A program made the translations under genes and the position numbers. From assembly GCF_002115825.1 (NCBI RefSeq), contig NZ_JFJZ01000029.1, positions 1 to 58,673 on the forward strand: a DNA stretch of 58,673 nt, in the 5' to 3' direction. The stretch is from Thalassospira sp. MCCC 1A01428. GTDB lineage: Bacteria; Pseudomonadota; Alphaproteobacteria; Rhodospirillales; Thalassospiraceae. The notes under the pieces are model-generated. The model was not told where the DNA came from, did not search any database, and worked only from the letters and a program-made list of their open reading frames with translations. Below, piece by piece: positions 8,596 to 16,726 of the stretch. Position 1 is the stretch's first letter; the number at the start of each line of letters is the position of its first letter.

Positions 8596-8635
8596 GCTGG
8601 CGTTAAGTGTTCACACCCATTGATGAAACAAATCA

Positions 8636-8666
8636 CAAGGGCCCGCCGCAGTGCGATGGGCCCTTG
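8636..8666. terminator. Hairpin between convergent RTX2 and ACT-domain genes
   Basis: Perfect 9-base stem CAAGGGCCC/GGGCCCTTG with a 13-base loop. The T-run is weak on both sides, but its place between convergent genes fits a bidirectional terminator. Confidence 0.6.
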
Positions 8667-8704
8667 TTGCGTGCAACAAAATATGACGCGTTTCCTGGCG
8701 CGGT

Positions 8705-9232
8705 TTATTTGCCTGTTTCGTCGAATTTGAAAAGCAGCCGCAGGGACCCCGCTGTATTGGCAAGGGTTGCCAGGCAGGCGGCGGCACGGTCCGCCGGGAT
8801 GGCAACGGCAAAGCGTGTGGTATAAACGCGCGAATCGTTTTCACTGGACGCGCTGGCGGCCAGTTGCACAATATTGGCGTTAAATTCGATAAATATTTCT
8901 GACAGGCGGGCAATCAGGCCGGGCTGGTCGATGCCGGAACATTCAATCATATGGGTGGCACCGGGGGCATTGGCCGCTGGCAGAACCGGGTAAATCGCCT
9001 CTACCGTGACTTCTGCCTGTTCCATCGACAGTTCGCACAAGGCCACTTCGCATTCGGTGATTGGGCAGGTGACGGGTAATTCGCACTCGGTGGTAAATGT
9101 GGCGCGGCCCTGATCAAGGGCAAAACCGGTAGGGCCAAGATTAACGCCAATATCAAACAGGCGACCGGTAATGTCGGACACCAGACCAACCCGGTCCTGG
9201 CAGGAAATGGTAATGCGGGTATTGGCGTTCAT
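8705..9232 (-). CDS. Tandem ACT-domain protein, GcvR-like regulator
   Basis: 175 residues made of two ACT domains: the first starts ITISCQDRVGLVSDITGRLFD, the second MIECSGIDQPGLIARLSEIF (about residues 83-103). This is the architecture of the glycine cleavage repressor GcvR and relatives, which sense amino acids and usually act by protein-protein contact rather than by binding DNA. Nothing nearby belongs to glycine metabolism, so the ligand and partner are unknown. The ATG at 9232 is preceded by GGAGA; an upstream in-frame start (9271) has no better site. Single-gene unit ending at the hairpin near 8650. Confidence 0.75.
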   Translation of the reverse strand: MNANTRITISCQDRVGLVSDITGRLFDIGVNLGPTGFALDQGRATFTTECELPVTCPITECEVALCELSMEQAEVTVEAIYPVLPAANAPGATHMIECSGIDQPGLIARLSEIFIEFNANIVQLAASASSENDSRVYTTRFAVAIPADRAAACLATLANTAGSLRLLFKFDETGK

Positions 9233-9467
9233 GGATGTCTCCGTTGTTGTCCGGCAAGCTGGCAGGCGCAAGAATATTGCTGCTCACACTTTATATTATC
9301 GTGCGCCAACTATTTAGCACAGCTTTGCCGTGCCATTCCATCCAACTTCTTGGGGCAGTCGTGGCCGAGGTCAATTTCGTGGTGCGCGATATTTGGATCA
9401 TCATCATATGCCCCGGGTGATTTGCGGGGCCGTGGCTGATGGCATTCGTGCGGGGGAACGGGAACCC

Positions 9468-9506
9468 GGAAAAAACAAAGGCTCGACGCGTTAACGTCGA
9501 GCCTTT
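9468..9506 (-). terminator. Terminator of tRNA-Arg
   Basis: A perfect 12-base stem (9477-9488 with 9495-9506, loop CGTTAA), followed on the minus strand by G and six T bases, lies immediately after the tRNA. A textbook intrinsic terminator. Confidence 0.9.
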
Positions 9507-9509
9507 CAA

Positions 9510-9586
9510 TGGTGCGCCCAGAAGGATTCGAACCTCCGGCCTTCTGATTCGTAGTCAGATGCTCTATCCAGCTGAGCTATGGGCGC
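9510..9586 (-). tRNA. tRNA-Arg (anticodon ACG)
   Basis: A complete 77-base cloverleaf reads on the minus strand: acceptor GCGCCCA/TGGGCGC, D-loop AGCTCAGCTGGATAGAGC, anticodon stem CTGA/TCAG with loop CTACGAA (anticodon ACG), T-arm GGAGGTTCGAATCC and an encoded CCA end. ACG reads CGU, and after adenosine-to-inosine editing by TadA also CGC and CGA. A strong intrinsic terminator follows. No integration-site duplication was seen at its 3' end. Confidence 0.97.
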
Positions 9587-9756
9587 ATCGTCCTTGTTTC
9601 CGGCGGCTTGCGAAGTGTGCTCCCCGTCGGCGGAGCGGAACTTATGAAAACGCGTTGCCCTTTGCAAGCGGTAATTTTCAAAAAACTGTATTTTTTCTTC
9701 AGGGCCGTAAAAAATCGTCCATAAAGGCGGTTGAAGAGCGCTGTTTTCCGCCATGT

Positions 9757-9771
9757 TAGCGATTATCGCTA
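9757..9771. promoter_or_regulatory. 15-base palindrome upstream of lipoprotein gene
   Basis: TAGCGAT-T-ATCGCTA is a perfect 7-1-7 palindrome about 150 bases before the lipoprotein start, in an otherwise featureless 335-base gap (9587-9921). It could be an operator for a dimeric regulator; the regulator is unknown. Confidence 0.35.
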
Positions 9772-9921
9772 TGTTACGGGAAAAAAGGGGGAAATGCGTC
9801 TTGTTCCTTAGGGAACCCTCTATTAAGATGCTTTTCAATCCCAGGGGAGCAGGGGCTTGTTTCTTCTATAAAAAAGCAGGCTCAGGGAGATTCGCTTATT
9901 CCTATTAGGTAATTGATCGAA

Positions 9922-11049
9922 ATGGCCGTTCGCAAAACCTACCTCGCCGTTTTCGGCGTCGCCCTGCTGTTAGGCGGGTGTTCAAATTCTACCGATGCCA
10001 TGTGGCCGGCGCTCAGTGGGGAGGATGCCGGAAATTCGGCTAACCAGTCTTCCGCAAATATGGGAGCCGGACAGGCGGATGTCGGGACAGGGGCCGGACA
10101 GGCCGATGTCGTGCGCAGTACGCAGCCATTAACCGGTATGTCATCGACAGGTACTTTTGTCGGGACCAAGGTTGAAAGCATGCGTCAGGAGCTTAACCGC
10201 CTGAAGTCTGCACTCAACACCCACAACAACGAACTGCAAAGTCTGCGTGCCCAGACGGTAAGCCATTCACAGGCCTATCATGGTACGGTTGCGGCAATTA
10301 ATGCCCGCTTGCAGGTTGGCACCACGCCGGGCAACCCGGTGCTGGTTAACCAGTGGAACCAGGCCCAGCAGGAACTTGACCGGGTGAATGGCGATATCGC
10401 GTCGCTAAATTCGCTGGCCAATGATGTTGCTGCCGATTCCACCTTGTCGACTTTCCTTTTGGAATCGGTACGTTCCGCGTATCAGGTTTCCGGTGCGGTT
10501 GATGAAGATCACCGTCAACTGGCCATGCTGGAAGACGAAACCAACCGGACGTCGGTTCTGATTGATCGGTTGTTGGGTGAAATCAGCGAAGACCTGTCAC
10601 GCCAGACCAATTATATTGCAGGCGAACGTTCCAATTTGAACGCCTTGTCGCTTGCCGTTAAAAATGGCGAGATTTTTGGCGCGTCGCTGGCAACCAAGTC
10701 TGCACCGGCACAGCCGATTGCAAGTAACCGGGATATGCCCGACTCGGGTGATCGTCCGCTTGTGGTTATCCGTTTTGACAGTGCCAGCGTGAAATACGAA
10801 CAGGCACTTTATAACGCTGTTAATCGCGCGCTGGAACGTCGTCCTGATGCGACCTTTGACATTGTGGCTGTGACGCCGAACCGGGGTACCCCGGCACAGG
10901 TTGCACTAAACAGCAGCAAGGCAAAGCGCGACGCGCAAAGTGTTGTGCGCTCATTAACCGATATGGGCATGCCCAATTCACGTGTTCGCCTGTCAGACTC
11001 GACGAGTTCTGCCGTCTCGGCAAATGAAGTTCACGTTTTCGTTCGCTAG
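9922..11049 (+). CDS. Lipoprotein with coiled coil and degenerate OmpA-like C-terminus
   Basis: 375 residues. The N-terminus is a lipoprotein signal with lipobox LLGGC (Cys20), so the mature protein should be anchored in the outer or inner membrane. A low-complexity stretch with AGQADV repeats follows (residues about 47-67), then a long helical, probably coiled-coil region (about 90-260). The last ~100 residues (from PLVVIRFDSA) show alternating strands and helices reminiscent of an OmpA-like domain, but lack clear peptidoglycan-binding residues. The ATG at 9922 gives the expected signal; a TTG at 9913 is possible. A cell-envelope structural role is likely. It ends at a strong terminator. Confidence 0.75.
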   Translation: MAVRKTYLAVFGVALLLGGCSNSTDAMWPALSGEDAGNSANQSSANMGAGQADVGTGAGQADVVRSTQPLTGMSSTGTFVGTKVESMRQELNRLKSALNTHNNELQSLRAQTVSHSQAYHGTVAAINARLQVGTTPGNPVLVNQWNQAQQELDRVNGDIASLNSLANDVAADSTLSTFLLESVRSAYQVSGAVDEDHRQLAMLEDETNRTSVLIDRLLGEISEDLSRQTNYIAGERSNLNALSLAVKNGEIFGASLATKSAPAQPIASNRDMPDSGDRPLVVIRFDSASVKYEQALYNAVNRALERRPDATFDIVAVTPNRGTPAQVALNSSKAKRDAQSVVRSLTDMGMPNSRVRLSDSTSSAVSANEVHVFVR

Positions 11050-11085
11050 TCAGTTTCGATCCTGATCGGGTGAACGGCCAAAACA

Positions 11086-11114
11086 GGGTGCCTCCTTTCG
11101 GGGGTGCCCTTTTT
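11086..11114 (+). terminator. Terminator of lipoprotein gene
   Basis: A 10-base stem with three G-T pairs (11086-11095 with 11100-11109), loop TTTC and five T bases, 37 bases after the stop codon. Confidence 0.8.
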
Positions 11115-11321
11115 CCTGTTGGGCCCTGGGAAATTGCTGTTGGCAGCATGGTTTTCTTCGATGCCTTTTGTCAGAAAACGCGCCGGTTTTATGCCGATGG
11201 GTGTCGATAACGATGGCATCACGAAAGCATGTTCGTGCAATTTGCTCGGGGTCTATGGGTGGATATGATAGATATGGCCCGGTAACCGGTTTTTGTTTTG
11301 GCAGCAATTTTTGAGGCGACA

Positions 11322-11882
11322 ATGGCCGATTTGGTGAATTTGCGTCAGCATCGCAAACGCAAGGCGCGCGACGAAAAATCGAAAAAGGCGGATGCCAACC
11401 GCGTCGAATTTGGCCGAACCCGCGCCGAACGCAGTGAAACCCGCGCCCTGAAAGATATGGCCACGAAAAAAATTGAAGGCCACCTGCGCGATAAGGTGGA
11501 TGCGCCGGCAAAAAACATGGATGCAAGCCCGGATCCGAATTTAAACGCTGCGATATCAGGCGGTGTGCCAGAAATAGAGCGCCCTCGCCGTGCGAAAACG
11601 GATCATGTTGGGCGTAATGGCAGTAAGACGCCCAACGCAGCTGGTGGTGAGCCGTTGCCATCCGATTGCGACAAACGCCCCGCCAAAACCCAGCAAGCCA
11701 CCAGTACGCTTAAAACGCCGCAAGGGGATAATGACGGCGATAGCATGGTTCCAGCAGATGACAAGGCATTGGCCGGGCAGGCTGATGCAACCTTGCCAAA
11801 AAACGGTGATGAGGCTGAGGTTTCCCGTGTCGTTCAAATTGCGGCATGGCGTGGTAAAAAACCGACCCCGAAAAATTCCTGA
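11322..11882 (+). CDS. DUF4169-family protein with long C-terminal extension
   Basis: 186 residues. The first ~55 (MADLVNLRQHRKRKARDEKS and ANRVEFGRTRAER) match DUF4169, a highly basic alphaproteobacterial domain of unknown function that usually makes up the whole ~60-residue protein. Here about 120 further low-complexity residues follow, rich in Ala, Lys, Asp and Pro, ending in VVQIAAWRGKKPTPK. The start at 11322 begins the family motif; the upstream in-frame ATG (11298) would add eight residues. The extension looks disordered. No operon partner. Function unknown. Confidence 0.65.
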   Translation: MADLVNLRQHRKRKARDEKSKKADANRVEFGRTRAERSETRALKDMATKKIEGHLRDKVDAPAKNMDASPDPNLNAAISGGVPEIERPRRAKTDHVGRNGSKTPNAAGGEPLPSDCDKRPAKTQQATSTLKTPQGDNDGDSMVPADDKALAGQADATLPKNGDEAEVSRVVQIAAWRGKKPTPKNS

Positions 11883-12289
11883 AATCGGAATGGCGGTAAA
11901 TGATTGTGGTAATGGCTGCGATTCAGCGGAGAGCGGTTGGCCGATCACGCTTTTATTGCCAGATCATGCTATTTCCAGATGGGAACCTGACCTCGGGATA
12001 TCGGCGCATGCTGTAAATTCGGGATGGCAGCGCAGGTGCCATGTTGGGGGATGTACGCGGTGAAAATTTCCCGCGATAACGCGCCGCTTTGCGGATATCT
12101 GCCGGTGGAGATATCGGGCGGAAGCTGATTGATTTGATAAATTCCGTCACGCGATTGCATCGTGCATCAGGGCACAATGGGTGCAGCTCCATTTGCAATA
12201 CCGTGTCCGGTTTTGCAAGTTTCGCGGCGTTGGTTAACGCCATATGTCAAATAGCCGCTTTTGTGATGTTCACTATCACGGTTTTAGCA
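11883..12289. other. Intergenic region, 407 bases, no gene seen
   Basis: Spacer between convergent genes. Several open frames cross it but none has a ribosome site or recognisable protein. No clear terminator hairpin was found. Confidence 0.5.
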
Positions 12290-12829
12290 TCAGCTCAGCA
12301 GTGTTTCCTTTTCGCGTTTGTCCTGGTCCAGCGCTTCGTCCCAGCCCATCAGCCAGTCTTCATGTTCGCGACAATCGGCGGGATAGGGGTTTTCTGTCAG
12401 GCGGTGGGCGCCAAGACCGGCCGAAAACCCATATCCATACGCGGGGTTGGGCAAGGGGCGTGATTGCGTGACGGGCGCGTTGTCGCTGTAGATCCGGTTG
12501 CGAAAGGCAGGCAGTGAACACAGAACACCGTCATCAATACCTAGTGGATACGTGATCAGCATGGCCTCGCCCAGCGACGTAATTGCCAGTGTGCCATCAT
12601 CGGCAATACGAATCAGACCCGCCATTTTCAGGTGGGATGCGGCATATTCGATGCGGGAACGTAAGGTCGGGGTATCTTGCAGGGTGATCTGGATGCCGTC
12701 ATCATCACAGCAGAACAGCGCAAGGACTTTATCCCTGAGGGCGTCAGGACCAAGGTTGGCGCTGGCCGAGCGTAGAATTGTCAACATCAGGGCCGGGTCG
12801 CCAGGGGTGTAATCTGTTGTGGTCGTCAT
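12290..12829 (-). CDS. Mrr_N winged-helix / ribosome modulation factor (RMF) fusion protein
   Basis: 179 residues. Residues about 10-105 resemble the Mrr_N winged helix found at the front of Mrr-type restriction enzymes (SRIEYAASHLKMAGLI, then AITSLGEAML), but no Mrr nuclease domain follows. The C-terminal ~45 residues (YGYGFSAGLGAHRLTENPY, then WLMGWDEAL) follow the RMF pattern (RGYQAG, CPY, WLGGWREA) of the E. coli factor that dimerises 70S ribosomes in stationary phase. GGAGG lies six bases before the ATG at 12829. The gene stands alone. A nucleic-acid-binding protein linked to ribosome hibernation is plausible; a DNA-binding regulator is the alternative. Confidence 0.65.
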   Translation of the reverse strand: MTTTTDYTPGDPALMLTILRSASANLGPDALRDKVLALFCCDDDGIQITLQDTPTLRSRIEYAASHLKMAGLIRIADDGTLAITSLGEAMLITYPLGIDDGVLCSLPAFRNRIYSDNAPVTQSRPLPNPAYGYGFSAGLGAHRLTENPYPADCREHEDWLMGWDEALDQDKREKETLLS

Positions 12830-13193
12830 TATGGGCCTCCGTCTTTGGCGAAACGAATTCCCTCCCAAGGGGCAACCATTATTGTTTGCGGTATGAATAC
12901 CCGGTTGCGTTATTATTATTATAGTTTGCAGATATGTTTCAAACTTGTGAAGACAAGAGTGCGCCCCGGTAGAATTTTTTTATGTTTTAATGTGATATCG
13001 GGATTGTAATGCGCGCAAAAGGAATAGGTAGACGCGAAGTGTATTGAAAATACTCGCGTATTGCGGGCGTCAGGCGATGGTTTTTATTTGCCTTGATTGC
13101 GATGTTGTCCGCACATGACTTGTATAAAACAAGCTCCACAGGCACGGCATATGATGTGAAACAGGCATAATCGGCTGTTTGTGTCCTGTTATG
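12830..13193. other. Intergenic region, 364 bases, no gene seen
   Basis: Between the RMF-fusion gene and the end of the diguanylate cyclase, with AT-rich patches near 12910-12930 and 12970-13000. It should hold the promoter of the RMF-fusion gene (reading left). No RNA gene or terminator was identified. Confidence 0.5.
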
Positions 13194-14276
13194 TTATGTC
13201 GCACGGTTTCCTGTTCCCGGGGTGATTTTTTTGTCCTGGTCGGTTTCATCGGGGCTGCGCCAGACACGAACCCGATTGCGTCCGCTTTCCTTGGCGGCAT
13301 AAAGGGCGCGATCCGCTTTTTCAATGATTTGACCGATCTGCCTGTCCGCCAGGATCGGGGCGGCACCAATGGATGTGGTTACAGGCAATGACATGCCGTT
13401 CGACAAGGTCACCGGTGATGCCTCGATTACGCGGCGCAGCCGTTCCAGAACGCGGGCGGTCTGGCGCATGTCGGCATTTGGCAGGCAAATCAGGAATTCC
13501 TCGCCGCCATAACGGTAAACCTTGTCAAATGGCCGCACATGCGATTGCAAGATACCGGCAACAGATTGCAAAACAAGGTCGCCATTCTGATGGCCGTGCG
13601 TATCGTTAACAGCCTTGAAAAAATCCAGATCGACAAGGGCAATGGCCGCTGATGAATGGGTGCGGATTGACCTTTCCCGTTCGATTTCCAAATCAGAGAG
13701 CATGGTCTGGCGGTTATAAACGCCGGTTAACGGGTCCACGTCGGAGCGCGCGGTGCGAAATGCCCGTTCCAGCCGCCGTATTTGGGCAAAAAACGATTCG
13801 GCCCGTAATGCCATCGCATCATATTCAGCCGCATCAACCGTGCCCGTCCGGTTTGAATGATCCATTAATCGGCGGGCACATGCATGAAGCTGTTCATGGG
13901 TGGCAGCCAGCGATTTGATCGCTGGCTGGTCAAGCAGGCGGTTATGCCGGTTTAATGCATACCAGGCGCCAAAATTGCAGTCATGATCATGTGCGTGGTC
14001 ATGTGTGTGAGGGCTGGCGTACTGTGGAACTGTTTGTGAGGGGGCCGGGGTGTCTTGCGACCGGGGGCTGGGCGCGTCATCGTGGCGTACCAGCAATCGC
14101 CGGTTCCATTCCAGCACCAGGGAAATATGTTCGGAAAGGGCTGTTTCCAGTTCCGCGAGGATATCGCGTTCGGCATCGACAAAATTTCCGACCGCGATGC
14201 TTTCGGGCATGTCTGTGTCGCCATGACCAGGTGTGTCATGATCGCGGTTGGTCATTTCATCCATCGGTGCAGCCAT
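13194..14276 (-). CDS. Diguanylate cyclase with CZB zinc-sensor domain (DgcZ-like)
   Basis: 360 residues. The N-terminal domain carries the chemoreceptor zinc-binding (CZB) pattern: His50, Cys100 in CNFGAWY, His127 and His131. Cys-to-His spacing (27) and His-His spacing (4) equal those of E. coli DgcZ, where zinc binding inhibits the cyclase. Between His50 and Cys100 is an extra Pro- and His-rich segment (HTHDHAHDHD) about 20 residues longer than in DgcZ. The GGDEF domain follows (DPLTGVYNRQ, VDLDFFKAVND), with active-site GGEEF at 257-261 and an intact I-site RPFD at 248-251, so it should be active and product-inhibited. It lies 38 bases downstream of lipB on the same strand, probably co-transcribed. 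Start codon could be 12 or 21 bases later. Confidence 0.88.
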   Translation of the reverse strand: MAAPMDEMTNRDHDTPGHGDTDMPESIAVGNFVDAERDILAELETALSEHISLVLEWNRRLLVRHDDAPSPRSQDTPAPSQTVPQYASPHTHDHAHDHDCNFGAWYALNRHNRLLDQPAIKSLAATHEQLHACARRLMDHSNRTGTVDAAEYDAMALRAESFFAQIRRLERAFRTARSDVDPLTGVYNRQTMLSDLEIERERSIRTHSSAAIALVDLDFFKAVNDTHGHQNGDLVLQSVAGILQSHVRPFDKVYRYGGEEFLICLPNADMRQTARVLERLRRVIEASPVTLSNGMSLPVTTSIGAAPILADRQIGQIIEKADRALYAAKESGRNRVRVWRSPDETDQDKKITPGTGNRAT

Positions 14277-14314
14277 AGTGCGCAGTTCCGTTTCTTTTGG
14301 GGCATATATTTACA

Positions 14315-14995
14315 TCAGGCATCTGTGGCATTAGCGATAGATGGCGTGGGAAAGACATCGTCAAATGTCTGTGCCAGTAGCTGATCGAGTTGCGCCATGG
14401 TGATGTCGACTCCCAGATCTTGCAGGCTGGTAACGCCATGTTCGGCAATGCCGCAGGGCACGATGCCGCCAAAATGTGTCAAATCCGGGTTTAAATTAAT
14501 CGCAATTCCGTGAAATGTGACCCAGCGCCGAACCCGAACCCCAATAGCCGCGATTTTGTCTTCGCGGCCATTGCCACGGTCCACCCAGATGCCAACCCGG
14601 CCGTCGCGGCGTTCACCGGTGACACCGGCCAGCGCCAGTGTGCGAATAATCCATTCTTCCAGGCTGTGAACATAGGCACGCACATCACGGCCCCGTTTGC
14701 GCAGGTCCATCATCAGATAGGCCGTGCGCTGACCCGGGCCATGATAGGTGTACTGGCCGCCGCGCCCGGCGTCGTAAACGGGGAAACGGTCCGGCTCTAC
14801 CAGGTCTTCGCGTTTTGAACTGGTGCCCGCCGTGTAAAGAGGGGGATGTTCCACCAGCCAGATCAGTTCGTTCGCGTCGTTGCGATAAATGGCGTCGGCG
14901 CGGGATTCCATTTCCAAAAGAGCTTCGGGGTAGGAAACCGGGCTGGTTGCGACCCGCCATTCCGGCTTTTTAGCCTTAAAATCGATACTTTTCAT
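14315..14995 (-). CDS. lipB: Octanoyl-[acyl-carrier-protein]:protein N-octanoyltransferase LipB
   Basis: 226 residues, normal for LipB. The enzyme moves the octanoyl group from ACP to lipoyl domains of dehydrogenase complexes and GcvH, the first step of lipoate synthesis. Hallmarks are [29 protein letters not shown] and the catalytic Cys in VPCGI with the active-site Lys before IAAIG. The ATG at 14995 follows AGGA closely; an in-frame TTG at 15007 is an alternative start. It is divergent from tRNA-Leu, and the CZB diguanylate cyclase follows 38 bases downstream. Confidence 0.95.
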   Translation of the reverse strand: MKSIDFKAKKPEWRVATSPVSYPEALLEMESRADAIYRNDANELIWLVEHPPLYTAGTSSKREDLVEPDRFPVYDAGRGGQYTYHGPGQRTAYLMMDLRKRGRDVRAYVHSLEEWIIRTLALAGVTGERRDGRVGIWVDRGNGREDKIAAIGVRVRRWVTFHGIAINLNPDLTHFGGIVPCGIAEHGVTSLQDLGVDITMAQLDQLLAQTFDDVFPTPSIANATDA

Positions 14996-15113
14996 TTTTC
15001 CTGTCAAATAAATGAAAACTCCCCTTGATTGGGGTCAGGCTTTTTGCTATCTCCCTTTCCGCGCCAAGGCAAGCCCGCAAAGTTACCTCACAGGGCTTGT
15101 TACTACTATATAT

Positions 15114-15200
15114 GCGGTCGTGGCGGAATTGGTAGACGCGCAGCGTTGAGGTCGCTGTGGGCTAACCCCCGTGGAAGTTCGAGTCTTCTCGACCGCACCA
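15114..15200 (+). tRNA. tRNA-Leu (anticodon GAG)
   Basis: An 87-base class II tRNA: acceptor GCGGTCG/CGACCGC, anticodon stem CAGCG/CGCTG with loop TTGAGGT (anticodon GAG, reading CUC and CUU), a long variable arm, T-loop GTTCGAGTC and encoded CCA. A 15-base terminator hairpin follows at once. Confidence 0.97.
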
Positions 15201-15201
15201 A

Positions 15202-15240
15202 AAAGGCCTTTCCTTGTTTTGCAAGGAAGGGCCTTTCTGA
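15202..15240 (+). terminator. Terminator of tRNA-Leu
   Basis: A 15-base stem (15202-15216 with 15222-15236, one G-T pair), loop TTTTG. The following T-run is short (TTTCT). Confidence 0.8.
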
Positions 15241-15535
15241 TTCTGGCCCAAAATTGTATTTCAGGCTTGGCTGCAATGGTTTTATACGTGTCATTGCCAT
15301 GCCGGGGCCGGCGATAAATTTCCATATTCTTTAATAGATAAATACCTACTTCTGTATATTATTATTGTTCTATCGGGGTATAGGGCAAAATTAATATCTG
15401 TTCCAATAATGCTTGGGTGGCAGGATTTGTATGCGCAAAACGCCGGGATACCGCGGGTTTTGCTTTTGCCCTTATATTTGCTGTGGCTGTGCAATGCAGA
15501 TGCAGGCTGGAACACGGGGAGTGCAGAATTAAAAT
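15241..15535. other. Intergenic region upstream of acyltransferase operon
   Basis: About 295 bases, AT-rich around 15325-15410, which should contain the promoter of the two-gene operon starting at 15536. No palindromic CRP-type site was recognised. Confidence 0.4.
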
Positions 15536-16726
15536 ATGTCTATTCGAATAAAGATTGCCAGGACAGAAAAAGAACTGAGCGACGTTTATCGGCTGCGGTA
15601 TCAGGTTTATTCGGAACAGGGACATTTTGCCGAAAAATATGACGGGGCCGTGGTGGACTTGTTTGATGCCATTCCATCAGTTGCCAACATCATTGCCTAT
15701 AGCGATGAAACACCTGTTGCGACGATTCGGGTGAATCGCGATTCAACCTTGCAGTTGCCATCCGATCATTCGTTTGATTTTTCAAGCTATCGGCAAAAAA
15801 TAACCATACAGGAACAGGTTGCAGGCCGCCCGGCACCGGTATTTGCCAGTGCGGGTATGCTGGCCATTGTTGCGCAATGGCGTAACCGCCGGAACGTTTT
15901 TGGCGGGCTGTTTCGCATGGCTGTTGATATTGGTCATATGTGGGGGGTAACCCATATTATCGCGACGGTTAATTCCGATACGTCGGGTATCTATCAACGC
16001 CTGGGCTGGGAACGGCTTTCAGAACCCTTGCAACTGGGCAGCCTCGGGGTTGAAATTACGCCGTTTGTGACACCGATGGAGCCGATGTATCGCTGGGCCT
16101 TTGGCATGTTCAAGGAACAAAAAGACCTGCTGGATCATTTTAGCGGCAGTTTTCAGTGGCTTCTGGTGGATGCGGGAACCGAGATTTTCGCGCAGGACGA
16201 GGCCTTTTTGATAACCAAGGGCGGGATCGACATCACCCGTTATCACGAACCTTCGGACCGAACCCTGCGTTTGGCCAAATTGGGGGCGGGGGATATGTTT
16301 GGTGAATTGTCCCTGATCGATTCGTCGCCGCGCTCGGCATCGGCTGTGGCAAGCCGGAATACTGAACTGGTGGTGATTAATCGTGAAACGTTCTGGCAAA
16401 AAAGCAACGAGGACCCGTCACGGTTAAAAGACCTGATGCAGATCCTTTCAAGTCGCCTGCGCGATGCCAATAACCTGAGCATGATATATGCCTATGCGCC
16501 CCTGGCCGAGCGTCTGGCGTATTTTACCGACATGGTGCGCAAGGCCGCCATTCCCGACCCGCGCGACCCGACAATTCTTAAATCCCGGGTATCCTTGCAG
16601 GAATTTGCCGAAATGGCGTTGGCACCTGTCGAGGAAGCGCAAAGCTATCTGGAAATATTGAAAAATCAAAAACTGCTGGAATATTCCACGCGGCACATTA
16701 CCTTTTTTGGGGACGAAGCAAAGTGA
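15536..16726 (+). CDS. Acyltransferase (FeeM/autoinducer-synthase-like GNAT) fused to cyclic-nucleotide-binding domain
   Basis: 396 residues. Residues 1-195 resemble the N-acyl amino acid synthase/autoinducer-synthase branch of the GNAT fold: DVYRLRYQVYSEQGHF at the start, then ATIRVNRD and a C-terminal half that includes the loop SGIYQRLGWE. Residues about 205-290 form a cyclic-nucleotide-binding domain with an intact phosphate-binding cassette, FGELSL (255-260) and RSASA (266-270), the Glu and Arg that hold the nucleotide in CRP. A winged-helix-like C-terminus follows. So acyl transfer is probably gated by cAMP or cGMP. Mycobacterial PatA has the domains in the opposite order. The stop codon overlaps the start of the methyltransferase gene. 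Acyl donor and acceptor are unknown. Confidence 0.7.
   Translation: MSIRIKIARTEKELSDVYRLRYQVYSEQGHFAEKYDGAVVDLFDAIPSVANIIAYSDETPVATIRVNRDSTLQLPSDHSFDFSSYRQKITIQEQVAGRPAPVFASAGMLAIVAQWRNRRNVFGGLFRMAVDIGHMWGVTHIIATVNSDTSGIYQRLGWERLSEPLQLGSLGVEITPFVTPMEPMYRWAFGMFKEQKDLLDHFSGSFQWLLVDAGTEIFAQDEAFLITKGGIDITRYHEPSDRTLRLAKLGAGDMFGELSLIDSSPRSASAVASRNTELVVINRETFWQKSNEDPSRLKDLMQILSSRLRDANNLSMIYAYAPLAERLAYFTDMVRKAAIPDPRDPTILKSRVSLQEFAEMALAPVEEAQSYLEILKNQKLLEYSTRHITFFGDEAK

Noticed and set aside
15114..15200. tRNA-Leu and tRNA-Arg as integration sites for a mobile element
   Set aside because: No integrase, no direct repeat of the tRNA 3' end and no compositional break next to either tRNA.
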